64,000 nucleotides of DNA. Source: Tumebacillus flagellatus. Lineage in GTDB: Bacteria > Bacillota > Bacilli > Tumebacillales > Tumebacillaceae. Shown here piece by piece: positions 44,242-54,204 of the stretch (positions within the stretch are counted from its first letter, which is position 1; each line of letters opens with the position of its first letter). The notes under the pieces are model-generated. The model did no database searches and was not told where the DNA came from. It saw only the letters and a list, made by a program, of their open reading frames with translations. Position numbers and translations under genes: made by a program. The stretch covers positions 37,991 through 101,990 of the forward strand of contig NZ_JMIR01000011.1 in the NCBI RefSeq assembly GCF_000714935.1. Reading direction: 5' to 3'.

Positions 44242-44271
44242 AAAAAAGAAGCCCCGGTCAGCCCGGAGCTT
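44242..44271 (-). terminator. Terminator of the Xaa-Pro aminopeptidase gene
   Basis: On the minus strand AGCTCCGGG, loop CTGA, CCGGGGCT and TCTTTTTT. Confidence 0.85.
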
Positions 44272-44293
44272 TATTTCGCATTGGATCTGGAAG

Positions 44294-45538
44294 TTAGCGA
44301 GCCATGAACGCTTCGATCTCTTCGACCGTTTTGAGGATTTGCGGAGAGAGGACTTCGCAGCCGTCTTCAGTGACGAGCACGTCGTCTTCGATGCGGATGC
44401 CGATCTTCTCTGCCGCGACGTACAGACCCGGTTCCACGGTCAGCACATGGCCGGGCTTCAGCACGAGGTCGCGGTAGTTGCCGACATCATGGGTGTCGAG
44501 GCCGAGGTGGTGCGACACGCCGTGGTAGTAGTAGTCCGGAAGTTCGGACGCGTCTTGGATCAGGCCGATGCGGATGCACTCTTCGGAGAGCACGCGCTTG
44601 GTGATCTCGTTGAGCTCGGAAAACTTCACGCCCGGCTTGATTGCGTCGATGACGGCGAGTTCCGCTTTGAGAACGGTGTTATACAGTTCCTTCTGGCGGT
44701 CGGTGAACTTACCGCTTTTCGGAATGACGCGGGAGATGTCCGCTTTGTAGAACTCAAATTCCGCCCCGAGGTCCACTTGCACGAGGTCTTCGCCGCCGAT
44801 GCGGGAGTTGTTTTCCGCGTAGTGCAACACGGTGGCGTTGCCGCCCGCCGCGACGATGGAGTGGAACGCCGTTTCGCGCACGCCTTGCGAGTGCAGGGCG
44901 AAGTTGAAGTGCGCTTCCAGTTCGAATTCCGTTTCGCATTCGTGCGCGTGCTGCATCATGCGGCGGATGCCGGCGTCGGTCAACTCGATCGCTTTCTTGA
45001 TCTTCTCCACTTCTTCCGGCGCTTTGATCGTGCGCAGTTCGCAGATTGCCGGGTAGATGTTGTGCAGTTGCAGGTGCGGGTAGCGGGTCTTCACGTCTTG
45101 CGCGAACAGGTTGGCGCGGGTCGGCACGGCGTTGAAGCCGCGGCGTTCCAGGTCCAGCGCGAGCACGTGGACATCGCCGCTATGTAAGAGACGGTTGAAT
45201 GCGTTTTCGAATTCGTCGAGGTAGGAAACGGTCGCGATGCCGGTCAGTTCCTTCGCTTCCTCTGCGGTCAGCATCTTGCCTTCCCACTTCTCCAGCACCG
45301 GATCGACGCGCTGGATGAACAGGCGTTCGTCGACTTTTCCGTCGATTTTGATGAAAGCGAGGATCAGATGCTCTTTGGTCAGCCCCGTGAGGTAGTAGAA
45401 ATTGCGATTCGGCGTGAACGCGTAGCGGTCATCCGCCGACTTCTGCGGCGCTTCGCCTGCAAAGAACAACGTGACCGAAGCGTCCGGCAAAACTTCATGA
45501 AGATTCTTACGGTTGCGTGCAAAAAATTCGGTGTGCAT
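44294..45538 (-). CDS. Xaa-Pro aminopeptidase (M24 family)
   Basis: 414 aa metallopeptidase that removes an N-terminal residue before proline. N-terminal aminopeptidase-P domain with FTPNRNFYYLTG, then the pita-bread domain with metal ligands in VQVDLGAEFEFYKADISR (two Asp), HGVSHHLGLDTHDVG (His), VEPGLY and IRIEDDV (two Glu). ATG 45538 follows AAAGGGGAGA. Divergent from a prolyl-iminopeptidase-like hydrolase, suggesting a shared role in Pro-peptide use. Confidence 0.94.
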   Translation of the reverse strand: MHTEFFARNRKNLHEVLPDASVTLFFAGEAPQKSADDRYAFTPNRNFYYLTGLTKEHLILAFIKIDGKVDERLFIQRVDPVLEKWEGKMLTAEEAKELTGIATVSYLDEFENAFNRLLHSGDVHVLALDLERRGFNAVPTRANLFAQDVKTRYPHLQLHNIYPAICELRTIKAPEEVEKIKKAIELTDAGIRRMMQHAHECETEFELEAHFNFALHSQGVRETAFHSIVAAGGNATVLHYAENNSRIGGEDLVQVDLGAEFEFYKADISRVIPKSGKFTDRQKELYNTVLKAELAVIDAIKPGVKFSELNEITKRVLSEECIRIGLIQDASELPDYYYHGVSHHLGLDTHDVGNYRDLVLKPGHVLTVEPGLYVAAEKIGIRIEDDVLVTEDGCEVLSPQILKTVEEIEAFMAR

Positions 45539-45648
45539 GTCTGTCTCCCCTTTTCCAGTGACTGAGTTCATTGTACCCCACCCCCAGAAAAAAGGAAACG
45601 GATGCCGTCCTCTCGAACCTAGATTCTCAGAAGAGGAGGTTGGACACG

Positions 45649-46554
45649 ATGATCGAAACGATTCAAATTCGCGGCAAAGGCTTGTATGTGGAAGTCTCCG
45701 GGCCTGAAGACGCGCCGCCGCTTTTGTTCTTGCACGGAGGGCCGGGCGGCTCCGGCTGTTACGAATTTCTGGAAGCGCAGCGGGAGCGGCTGTCGAAGAG
45801 CGTCCGCTTGCTTGCGTTTGACCAGCGCGGGGTGTTGCGCTCGGAAGCGTTGACGGAAGCGGACTCTTGCACGTTGGAAGACTTGGTGGAGGATTGCGAA
45901 GGCTTGCGCAACCACTTCGGCTATGAGCGGTGGTCGGTGCTCGGCCATTCGTTCGGCGGTTTCGTGGCGACCGCCTACGCGCATCAACATCCGACGTCGG
46001 TGGAGAAACTGGTGCTGGACTGCCCGGCGCTTGATTTCAACCTCAGCGCGATTTATATGTTGGAAAAATCGGCGGTCGAGTTTGAAAAGCTGGGCGATGG
46101 AGAGCGTGCGGCCCAAGCGCGGGCGTTGGTAGCGGCGGACCTCTCCGCGCAGGAGCGCTTCAACCAAATGGTGACGCTCTCTCTGGAATTGAAAGAGCAT
46201 CGCGACAATCTCTATTGGTACCGTCCGGTGCCGGGGTATTTCGGAAAGATGATTGACGAATCCGGCATTGCCGAGGAAAACTGGAAGCGCACGAGTGCGC
46301 ACGTGGAAAAAATCACCGCAGACCCGCGGCTCTTCGAGTCGCTCCTGCCGCTGTTGCCCGACTTGCGCTGCCCCGTCTTGCTCGTGCGCGGTGAGAGCGA
46401 TTCGATCACCTGCGACGTGCAAGCGGGTGCCGTGCTGCGCGATGTACAAGGTTCCGAGCAGATCATCATCGAACAAGCCGGGCATGTTCCCGCCGTCGAG
46501 CAAGCGGACCGCTTTGCGGAAGTCGTGACGAAATTTTTACTTAATCTCTACTAA
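45649..46554 (+). CDS. Alpha/beta hydrolase, proline iminopeptidase-like
   Basis: 301 aa. Oxyanion motif HGGPGGSG (about 33-40), nucleophile elbow GHSFGG (Ser about 104), acid in RGESDSITCD and His in QAGHVPAVEQ. The HGGPGGSG form is characteristic of the S33 proline iminopeptidases. AGAGGAGG precedes ATG 45649. Peptidase activity is likely but other esters are possible. Confidence 0.88.
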   Translation: MIETIQIRGKGLYVEVSGPEDAPPLLFLHGGPGGSGCYEFLEAQRERLSKSVRLLAFDQRGVLRSEALTEADSCTLEDLVEDCEGLRNHFGYERWSVLGHSFGGFVATAYAHQHPTSVEKLVLDCPALDFNLSAIYMLEKSAVEFEKLGDGERAAQARALVAADLSAQERFNQMVTLSLELKEHRDNLYWYRPVPGYFGKMIDESGIAEENWKRTSAHVEKITADPRLFESLLPLLPDLRCPVLLVRGESDSITCDVQAGAVLRDVQGSEQIIIEQAGHVPAVEQADRFAEVVTKFLLNLY

Positions 46555-46587
46555 AAAAAGTCGGGGTGCGTCCCCCGACTTTTTTTG
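46552..46587. terminator. Bidirectional terminator
   Basis: AAAAAAAGTCGGGG, loop TGCGT, CCCCGACTTTTTTT between convergent genes. Confidence 0.93.
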
Positions 46588-46596
46588 TTGCGTTTT

Positions 46597-47535
46597 TTAG
46601 TTGTTGTTCGTCGATTTGGCAGCGGCCATCTGGGCTTGTGCTTCTCCGACGGAGACCTCCGGGAGTTTCTCCCACGCGAGGTTCTCGAATTTCTCTGTGA
46701 AGCGGGCAAACCACTTCGCGTTGACGATCCAGTCTGCCAGTTTGACGCACAGGAACGCAAACGCCATCCCCGCAAACACATCGATCACCCAGTGGATTTT
46801 CAAGTAGAGGGTGGCGACGATGATCGACGCACAGTACGTGACGATCACCGACTTGTACCAGCGGCTCTTCTCGCGCAACGCCAGCAGGATCGCGGCCGAC
46901 GCAATCGACGTGTGCATGCTCGGGAAGCAGTTCCACGCGGTGGTGTACGCTTGCTCCGGCGACATCATGCGGTGCAGGAGGTCCGGCGTGCCCTGCACGA
47001 ACCAGACTTCCTGCAACAGAATCGTGTTGTAAAACGGCAAGATCAACGGCACTTGCAAGAGATAGCCCGCCAGTGCATAGAGGGCGATCTTCTTCACGTC
47101 TTTGGTGAAGAAAGCGCGGATGACGCAAATCCAGTACGACAGCGTGAACCCGTACATGTACACCCAGCTGAAGTACTTCGTCAACCACTCCGGCTGCCAA
47201 AAGCGCATGAAGAACCCGTCGTTGAACGGAATCGAGTTAAACGCCGCATTCCAATCAAACGCTCGCTTGATGCTATGGAATTGCCACTGCACGACGCGGT
47301 CCCACATCGGACCGCCGTTTTGGTAAATCAGATAGAACACCGTCAACGCGACGAGACCGGCCGGCAAGAACTTCTCCCAGGACAAGTCCTTCATGTCCTT
47401 GCGCGTCCCGATCAGCGCCAGCACCAATACCCCCAAACAAGCCCAGCCCCAGCTGGAAACTTGAAAGATCAGGTACAGAAGAACAGCGGTCAGAGCGATC
47501 AGCAGCGGCATTTTGTAGGTTTTCAAAACAAACAT
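46597..47535 (-). CDS. PAP2-superfamily membrane phosphatase/transferase
   Basis: 312 aa with about six membrane helices. The phosphatase motifs are present as FPSMHTS (motif 2, His) and HWVIDVFAG (motif 3, His), while motif 1 (K-x6-RP) is not clear. This resembles the PAP2_3/inositolphosphotransferase-like branch. Substrate may be a lipid phosphate. An Ala/Gln-rich hydrophilic tail ends NNN. Promoter and partner genes not evident. Confidence 0.85.
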   Translation of the reverse strand: MFVLKTYKMPLLIALTAVLLYLIFQVSSWGWACLGVLVLALIGTRKDMKDLSWEKFLPAGLVALTVFYLIYQNGGPMWDRVVQWQFHSIKRAFDWNAAFNSIPFNDGFFMRFWQPEWLTKYFSWVYMYGFTLSYWICVIRAFFTKDVKKIALYALAGYLLQVPLILPFYNTILLQEVWFVQGTPDLLHRMMSPEQAYTTAWNCFPSMHTSIASAAILLALREKSRWYKSVIVTYCASIIVATLYLKIHWVIDVFAGMAFAFLCVKLADWIVNAKWFARFTEKFENLAWEKLPEVSVGEAQAQMAAAKSTNNN

Positions 47536-47628
47536 CTTCTCTCTTTCCCCTCACCCTCAGCAAACAGTCGTAGCCATTATAACACCTCCTTTACACGAAT
47601 CACACAAAGATTTTCCGATTCTTAAAAG

Positions 47629-50600
47629 TTACATGTTGCCAACTCCATCCGACGTCGTTCCGCCTGCGGTCAAGACGTGCGAGATGAAGCGCGACTCGTT
47701 GCGCTTGTCTTCGCCCGCGAGCGCGTCGTAGTGGTGGTACTGCGGGAAATAGCCGATGGCGATGGCGTACTTGACCATGTGGAAAAGCAAGAGCGGATCG
47801 GGCTTGGCACAGCGAATTTGGCTCCCTTGCAGCAAGAGCTGCGTCTCGATGCAGGAGAATTTCACGGTGGTTTCCCGCGTGCCGTCGCCTTCCATCTGCG
47901 CGATGATCAACTGCAGGGTTTCATTCTGCGTGGACGATTCGCGGAACAGGAAGTCTTGGTACGCCTGCGGGTGCAAGAGCTGAATGTGGTAGCCAAACGA
48001 TTGTAAAAGCTGAATCATCGACGTGTGCGACGTCTGTTCCCAGTTGCACAAGTGAATCGCCCGCCCGACCGTCTCCCGGCGACCCGCCAAGTGCACCAAC
48101 GCCGACGCTGCGTAGTCAACCGGCGTCAAGTCAATAAACGAGCGCACGTCGGGTGCCGCTTTGAGGGTCAACATCGCCCGAATCATCCGGTAGAACGCGT
48201 TGGAGTCGATGTTGCGCTGGAATTTCCCCGTCTTGCTGTGCCCGATCAAGTTGCCCGCGCGGTACACCGTGCACGGGATGCCCTCTTCGCAGGCTTCGCG
48301 CACCAATTCTTCGGCGCGCGTCTTCGACGCGACGTAGACGTTTTCCAGCAATGCTTGTCCGTACTCGTCGTCCGGCGAGGCTTCGAGCACCGTCATCGTG
48401 GAGACGTGGTGGAAGCGCACGCCAGGGCGGCGGCGGGCGATCTCCAGCAGTTGACGCGTGCCTTCGACGTTGATTTGGTCAAAGTGCTCCGCATCGCCGT
48501 AGTGGCGAACGTCGGCGGCGGAGTGGATGATCGCGTCGACATGTTCCTCGATATAGGCGGCGTTTTCCGGCGAGAGGCCGAGGCGTTCCGCGCCTAAGTC
48601 GCCTGCAAAGACGGTGACGCGCGGAGACATTCTCTCCGCCGTTTCGTCTCCAAAGTAGAAGCGCAAGATCTCTTCCAGACGCTCTTCCCCTGTCACATCG
48701 TCCGAAGGACGCACGAGGCAGACGATGTGGGCGTCTGTTTTTTCATAAAGTTCGTGCAAGATGTGCGCGCCGAGGTAGCCGGTTGCGCCGGTCAGCAGGA
48801 CGGTGCCGATGAACTCCTTCACCGGAGCGTTCGCAGGGAAGTTCGCGAAGCTTTTCTCTTCGTTCAAGATGCGGGTTTTGGCGCGTTCGCTTCGTCCGAA
48901 GCGGCGCTTCCCTCCTTGCTCGCGAAGGGCACGGTCCATGTCGGCGACGGTGGGGTACTGGAAGAAATCCTGCACGCGCAGAGCCGGGAAGTGCGGTTTG
49001 AGCAAGACGAGCACTTTCAAGATCTTCAGCGAGTGACCGCCCATCTCGAAGAAATCGTCGTGGATGCCGACGCGCTCCACTTCCAACACTTCGCTCCAGG
49101 CGTCGGCGAGGAGTTGCTGTTCGGGATTCTCGGGCGCGGCGTAAGGACGTTGCTCCGCCTGCACGCAGGTCTTGATCGTCGCCAACGCTTTGCGGTCCAT
49201 CTTGCCGCTCGGCGTCAACGGCATCTCCGTGAGATGCGTAAGGCCTTCCGGGATCATGAAATCGGGCAGTCGGTTTCGTAAAAAAGTACGGATGTCGTCC
49301 GGCTCCATCGCCTCTCCGTCGGTCGTCGTGTAAAAGGCGAACAAGCGCTTCGTTCCGTCGTCGTCCGCTTTGGCGATCACGGCGACTTCCTGCACGTTCG
49401 GCTGCTTGGCGAACGCGTCCTCAATCTCGCCGATCTCGATGCGGAAGCCGCGCACTTTGACTTGAGCGTCCTTGCGCCCCAAGTATTCAATCGTGCCGTC
49501 CGGCAGCAGTTTGCAGATGTCGCCGGAGCGGTAGAGGCGGGCTCCCGGCTCGTCGGAGAACGGATGCGGGATGAACACCTCGGCGGTTTTTTCCGGTTGG
49601 TTCAAGTATTCACGCGCCAGAGCCACGCCGCCGATGCACAGTTCGCCCGGCACGTTGACGGGGCAGAGTTGCATCGACTCGTTGACGATGTAGGTTTCGT
49701 AGTTCGACAGCGGAGAACCGATTTGAATGTTTGCGCGGTCTTCCGGGACCGGCTCGGTCACGGCGTGGAACGTCGAGAACACCGTCACTTCCGTCGGGCC
49801 GTAGCCGTTGCCGATCACGATGTCCAAGCCGAAGCGTCGTTGCCAGAGGCGCACGATCTCCCCTGTCAGCGCTTCCCCTGCCGAGTTGATCTGGCGCAGC
49901 GAGCGCAACTTGTGCATGTCTTCGTCGCGCAGGTAGGTCGCCAAGTTCTTGAAGAAGACCGTCGGCAAGATCATGAGCATCGTGCCTTGCACGCGCTCGA
50001 CGGCATCGGAGAACTCTTCGATCGACAGGCGCTGCGACTTGGAGAGCATGTGCAGGCGCGCTCCAAAGAACAGCGGGCAGAACGTTTCCAACACCGAAGC
50101 GTCGAAGCTGTACGACGCGAATTCGAGGCAAACGTCTCGCTCTGTAACGCGGTGCGAGTCTCTCCCCCAGAAACAGAGGTTGACGACACCGCGATGCTCG
50201 ATCAGCGCGCCCTTGGGGCGGCCCGTGGAGCCGGACGTGTAGATGACGTAGGCGAGGTCGTTCGGCGTGACGATGACATCAGGATTCTGAACAGGTTGTC
50301 CGTCCGGATCGGTTTGGACGTTGTACACGGCAGGAACGGTATCAGCTCCCGCGAAGATCTCCGTCACTTTTTCCAGAGATTCGGAGGTCGTCAAGACGAA
50401 CCTTGCCGAACAATCCTCAAGAACGTAGCGGTTGCGGTCCACCGGGTAGTCGGGGTCGATCGGGACATAAGCGCCGCCCGCTTTGATGACGCCGAGCGCG
50501 GAAATGACCGTCGAAGGGCTGCGTTCCATAAACAGGGCGACGAACTCGCCTTTTTGCAAGCCGTTGGCGCGCAAGAGGTGCGCCACTTGGTTGGAGCGTT

Positions 50601-53600
50601 CATTCAGTTCTCTGTAGGTGTAGTGCTCGTCGTCGGAAGTAAGCGCGAGGTTGGCGGCGTACTGCTCGGCCGCTTCATAGAACATGATGTCGAGGGTCTT
50701 GTCGGCGGGGAACCAGCTCTTGACGTCGTTCAGGCGTTGGTAGACTTCACGGTCTTGCGCGGCGAGGATGTCGACTTTGCGCACGGGTGCCTGAGCGTCG
50801 TCTGTGATCGTGCGCAAGATCGTCTCAAACTGCCCGAGGAAACGGCGCACGGTTGCGGGTGTGAACAGCGTGGTGTTGTACTCGATGTCGAGATGCAGGT
50901 GGTCGTCTTTCAACAGGGCAATCCAGGTCAGGTCGGAGATCGAGGTGATCTTGCGGCTGTCCATCAGTTCGAGTTCGAGGCCGTCCAATTTGGCCGTCGG
51001 CGGAATGAGGAAGTTAAACAGCGTGGAGTAGAGAGCCGGACGGCTGGGGTCGCGGTCGAGGTTGAGTTTTTCGGTCAGCAAGTCGAACGGGTACGCTTGG
51101 TTCTCCATCGCTTCGAGCAAGCGGACGCGCACTTGGTTCAACAGGTCTTGGTACGTGGTGACGCCCGCCATCTTGACCCGAATCGGCAGGGTGTTGACGA
51201 AATAGCCGATCAAGTTTTGCAGTTCGGGCTCTGTGCGGCCGTTGAACGGCGTGCCGACGAGCAGGTCTTCCTCGTGCGTCACCCGGTGCAGCCAGACGAA
51301 GTACGCCGCGAGCAACACCATATACAGCGACGTATTGGTTTGCTCCGCGAGGTTCTTCAACGCTTGCGTCAATTCGGGAGTCAGCGGGTGGTTCACGACG
51401 GAGCCCTCTTCGCTTTGGCGCGGCGGTCTCGGGAAATCGGTCGGCAGTTCCAACACCGGGAGCGGCTTGGCAAGGGAGTTCAACCAATAGTCTTCCATGC
51501 GCCCAAAGTGCGGGGTGTCCGTCTGCTGCTGTTGCCATTCTGCAAAATCGGCGTACTGGACTTCGACCGGCGGCAAGAAATAGGGCTGGTCGACCGCCTT
51601 GGCGGAGTAGATCGTGGAGAGTTCGCGAAACAGGACATCGATGGAGAGCCCGTCGATCAAAATGTGGTGCGTGACGATGTAAAAACGGAACTCCGCCTCG
51701 CCGATCTGGAACAGCTTGAAGCGGAACAGCGGCTCTTGGGTCAAATCAAACGGCGTGCTGAGGTCTTCGTGCAACGCTTCTTCGACGACGTTCTGCACCT
51801 GTTGCTCCGTCATGTCGACCGCGTCGAACATCGGAAGCTCGAACGTCACTTCGTCGAGGATCAACTGCTTCGGTCGTCCTCCCCGCTCCACGAACACGGT
51901 GCGCAAAATGGCATGGCGTTCGATGATTTCTCGAAGGGCGAGACCCAAAGTCAGCACGTCGAGACGCCCGGTGAGCTTCAGGAGATAGTGTTCGTTGTAC
52001 GCCACGGAGTTTGGCGTCATCTGCTGGATGAACCAGAGACCGCGTTGACCGTGCGAGAGTTCGTACTCAGCGGGCGAACCGTCTGCACGCAGGCGAAGCG
52101 TGAACTCGTGGATCGACTCGCGGGATTCGTTGCGTTCGCGGACCTCGCTGCCCACGTTGCCCTCGTGTGACGGGGGCGTTTTTACCGGAAGCGTTTCCAG
52201 ATACGCGGCGAGGCTTTCGATGGTCGGGCATTCAAACAGCTTGGAGAGCTCCACGCCTTGCAGCCCGTGCGCCTCTTCCAGTTCGCGCAACAGCTGCATC
52301 GCTTTCAGCGAGTTGCCGCCCAACGCCATAAAGTGGTCGTTCACGGAGATGACCGACCCCGGCAGGTGGCCGAGAACGCGCGTCCAGAGCTTGTGCAGAG
52401 TCTTCTCCATCGCCGTGCGCGGCATGATCAAGTCGTTGCGCGTGCTGGATTTCTCCAACAGTTGCAGTCGGATGTCGTCGAGCAGGTCGTCAAACTCTCC
52501 GTTTTGCAAGCGGGCGCGCAAGTTGTAGCGCTCCAATTTCCCCGACGTGGTCTTGGGAATCGCCTGCACCGGGATTACGCCTGCGATCTCGAAGCCGAGT
52601 TCCACGTTGATCGTGGTCTTCAGATCCTGCGCCAACTTCAAGAATTGATCATTGATCCGCTTATGCTTGAGGAATAGATATACTTCTTCACGACCGCTCT
52701 CCTGATTCGTCAACCCGACGGCGACGACCGTCTGGTTCTGCAGGTCGAATTCGCGAATCACCAACTCCTCCACGTCATGGGCGTAGAAGTTTTGGCCGTT
52801 GATGAACAGGACGTCCTTGTTCCGCCCGGTCACGACCAAACGGCCGTTCATGAGAAACCCGAGGTCGCCGGTGCGCAACCAGCCGTCGCAGAACAGTTTG
52901 GCGTTCGCTTCCGGATTGCGGTAATACCCGCGAGTGACGTTCGGCCCTTTGATTTGAATATGGCCGACACGGGATTCGGGCAACACTTGGTCGCGGTCGT
53001 CGACGATGCGCAACTCCATGCCCGGCAACGGAATCCCTTCGTCCGCCATCTCCAGGTACGGCGTCTCCAGGTCGGTCACCGGAACGACGAGACCCTCGCG
53101 GTTGAAGCGTTTCTGGTCGATGCGATGGAACAGATCGTTTTTCATCTCGCCGATCGGTGCCACCGCCACCCCGACACAAGCCTCCGCCATTCCGTATGTG
53201 TAAAAAACGACCCCTTTCCGCAGCCCCGCCTCGGCAAACTTCTCTTCGAAGCGGCGCGTGACCGGCACCGAAATCGGTTCGGCGCCGTTGATCATCGCTT
53301 TGAGCGACGACAAGTCGATGCCGGTCAAGTCGTTGATTTTGGTGGTCATCCATTCCAAGCCAAAATTCGGCGAGCCGGTGATGGTGCCCTCGTGCTCGGT
53401 GATTTTTTTCAAAAGCAACTCCGGGCGGCGCAAGAACGTCTCGTGCGACATCTTGACCTGTTTGCTGCCGTTGAACAGCGAAAACAGATGGAGACCGATC
53501 AGGCCCATGTCGTGGTAGAGCGGCATCCAGTTCACGATGACGGAGTGCTCGTTGTACCCGTAGCTGACGGAGCCGCTGCCGCAGTTGTACATGAGGTTGC

Positions 53601-54204
53601 CGTGGGTCAACTCCACGCCCTTGGCGTCCCCTGTACTGCCGGAGGAGAATTGCAGAAACGCGAGGTCTTCCGGCCGGCTGGGATGATGTTCCCGGTCCGG
53701 CTCGTGCTCCACCAGCTCTTCGGCCGTCCCCACCCGCAGTCCGGCGTACAGCGGATGCTCTTGGAGCTGCACGTATTTCGGCTCGATGAATCCGTCACAA
53801 ACCAACAACGGCTCGTCCAGCAGTTTCCACACATTCTTGGTCTTGCGCATCTGGTTGGACTCCGGATCAAACGAAGCCGGCGTATGCATCGGCGCAACGT
53901 GGAAACCGCCGAGGATACAGCCCCAAAACACCGACAAAAACAGTTGCGAGTCCTGCACTTCCAAAATCACTTTGTCACCCGGCTGCAAGCCTCTCGCGCG
54001 AAGGGCTCCCAACACCCGTTCTGCCGACTCCAAAAGATCGGCGTACGACTGGTAGTGTTCCGACCCGTCTGCTTTGACGTGCACGATGCCGCGTCCGCGC
54101 GCCACCGCCCGTTTCAGCGCTTCGGGCAATGTTTGCGGATGGGTCTCCCACCCCGCGTAGTCCCGGCCACGACTGACTGCGTACATTTGTTGCAAGTTGC
54201 TCAT
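47629..54204 (-). CDS. Hybrid NRPS: FAAL-ACP-C-A-PCP-thioester reductase
   Basis: 2191 aa single-gene assembly line. Residues 1-590: fatty acyl-AMP ligase (FSSGSTGDAKG at about 190, YHDMGLIGLHL at about 233). About 630: acyl carrier, phosphopantetheine Ser in LGGNSLKAM. About 700-1130: condensation domain with HHILIDG at about 848. About 1150-1650: adenylation domain with YTSGSTGRPKG, GYGPTE, YRSGD and LTPSGKMDRKAL. About 1721: peptidyl carrier, MGGHSLK. From about 1800: NAD(P)H thioester reductase, GATGYLGAHI and YVASKTRAEEL. It should load a fatty acid, attach one amino acid and release an aldehyde or alcohol. ATG 54204 follows GAGGTG. Monocistronic; no phosphopantetheinyl transferase nearby. 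Confidence 0.93.
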   Translation of the reverse strand: MSNLQQMYAVSRGRDYAGWETHPQTLPEALKRAVARGRGIVHVKADGSEHYQSYADLLESAERVLGALRARGLQPGDKVILEVQDSQLFLSVFWGCILGGFHVAPMHTPASFDPESNQMRKTKNVWKLLDEPLLVCDGFIEPKYVQLQEHPLYAGLRVGTAEELVEHEPDREHHPSRPEDLAFLQFSSGSTGDAKGVELTHGNLMYNCGSGSVSYGYNEHSVIVNWMPLYHDMGLIGLHLFSLFNGSKQVKMSHETFLRRPELLLKKITEHEGTITGSPNFGLEWMTTKINDLTGIDLSSLKAMINGAEPISVPVTRRFEEKFAEAGLRKGVVFYTYGMAEACVGVAVAPIGEMKNDLFHRIDQKRFNREGLVVPVTDLETPYLEMADEGIPLPGMELRIVDDRDQVLPESRVGHIQIKGPNVTRGYYRNPEANAKLFCDGWLRTGDLGFLMNGRLVVTGRNKDVLFINGQNFYAHDVEELVIREFDLQNQTVVAVGLTNQESGREEVYLFLKHKRINDQFLKLAQDLKTTINVELGFEIAGVIPVQAIPKTTSGKLERYNLRARLQNGEFDDLLDDIRLQLLEKSSTRNDLIMPRTAMEKTLHKLWTRVLGHLPGSVISVNDHFMALGGNSLKAMQLLRELEEAHGLQGVELSKLFECPTIESLAAYLETLPVKTPPSHEGNVGSEVRERNESRESIHEFTLRLRADGSPAEYELSHGQRGLWFIQQMTPNSVAYNEHYLLKLTGRLDVLTLGLALREIIERHAILRTVFVERGGRPKQLILDEVTFELPMFDAVDMTEQQVQNVVEEALHEDLSTPFDLTQEPLFRFKLFQIGEAEFRFYIVTHHILIDGLSIDVLFRELSTIYSAKAVDQPYFLPPVEVQYADFAEWQQQQTDTPHFGRMEDYWLNSLAKPLPVLELPTDFPRPPRQSEEGSVVNHPLTPELTQALKNLAEQTNTSLYMVLLAAYFVWLHRVTHEEDLLVGTPFNGRTEPELQNLIGYFVNTLPIRVKMAGVTTYQDLLNQVRVRLLEAMENQAYPFDLLTEKLNLDRDPSRPALYSTLFNFLIPPTAKLDGLELELMDSRKITSISDLTWIALLKDDHLHLDIEYNTTLFTPATVRRFLGQFETILRTITDDAQAPVRKVDILAAQDREVYQRLNDVKSWFPADKTLDIMFYEAAEQYAANLALTSDDEHYTYRELNERSNQVAHLLRANGLQKGEFVALFMERSPSTVISALGVIKAGGAYVPIDPDYPVDRNRYVLEDCSARFVLTTSESLEKVTEIFAGADTVPAVYNVQTDPDGQPVQNPDVIVTPNDLAYVIYTSGSTGRPKGALIEHRGVVNLCFWGRDSHRVTERDVCLEFASYSFDASVLETFCPLFFGARLHMLSKSQRLSIEEFSDAVERVQGTMLMILPTVFFKNLATYLRDEDMHKLRSLRQINSAGEALTGEIVRLWQRRFGLDIVIGNGYGPTEVTVFSTFHAVTEPVPEDRANIQIGSPLSNYETYIVNESMQLCPVNVPGELCIGGVALAREYLNQPEKTAEVFIPHPFSDEPGARLYRSGDICKLLPDGTIEYLGRKDAQVKVRGFRIEIGEIEDAFAKQPNVQEVAVIAKADDDGTKRLFAFYTTTDGEAMEPDDIRTFLRNRLPDFMIPEGLTHLTEMPLTPSGKMDRKALATIKTCVQAEQRPYAAPENPEQQLLADAWSEVLEVERVGIHDDFFEMGGHSLKILKVLVLLKPHFPALRVQDFFQYPTVADMDRALREQGGKRRFGRSERAKTRILNEEKSFANFPANAPVKEFIGTVLLTGATGYLGAHILHELYEKTDAHIVCLVRPSDDVTGEERLEEILRFYFGDETAERMSPRVTVFAGDLGAERLGLSPENAAYIEEHVDAIIHSAADVRHYGDAEHFDQINVEGTRQLLEIARRRPGVRFHHVSTMTVLEASPDDEYGQALLENVYVASKTRAEELVREACEEGIPCTVYRAGNLIGHSKTGKFQRNIDSNAFYRMIRAMLTLKAAPDVRSFIDLTPVDYAASALVHLAGRRETVGRAIHLCNWEQTSHTSMIQLLQSFGYHIQLLHPQAYQDFLFRESSTQNETLQLIIAQMEGDGTRETTVKFSCIETQLLLQGSQIRCAKPDPLLLFHMVKYAIAIGYFPQYHHYDALAGEDKRNESRFISHVLTAGGTTSDGVGNM

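Noticed and set aside
49462..52170. 902-codon open frame on the plus strand opposite the NRPS
   Set aside because: It is the antisense of a conserved multidomain gene, composed of Arg/Gln/Val/His-rich GC-biased sequence with no recognisable domain.
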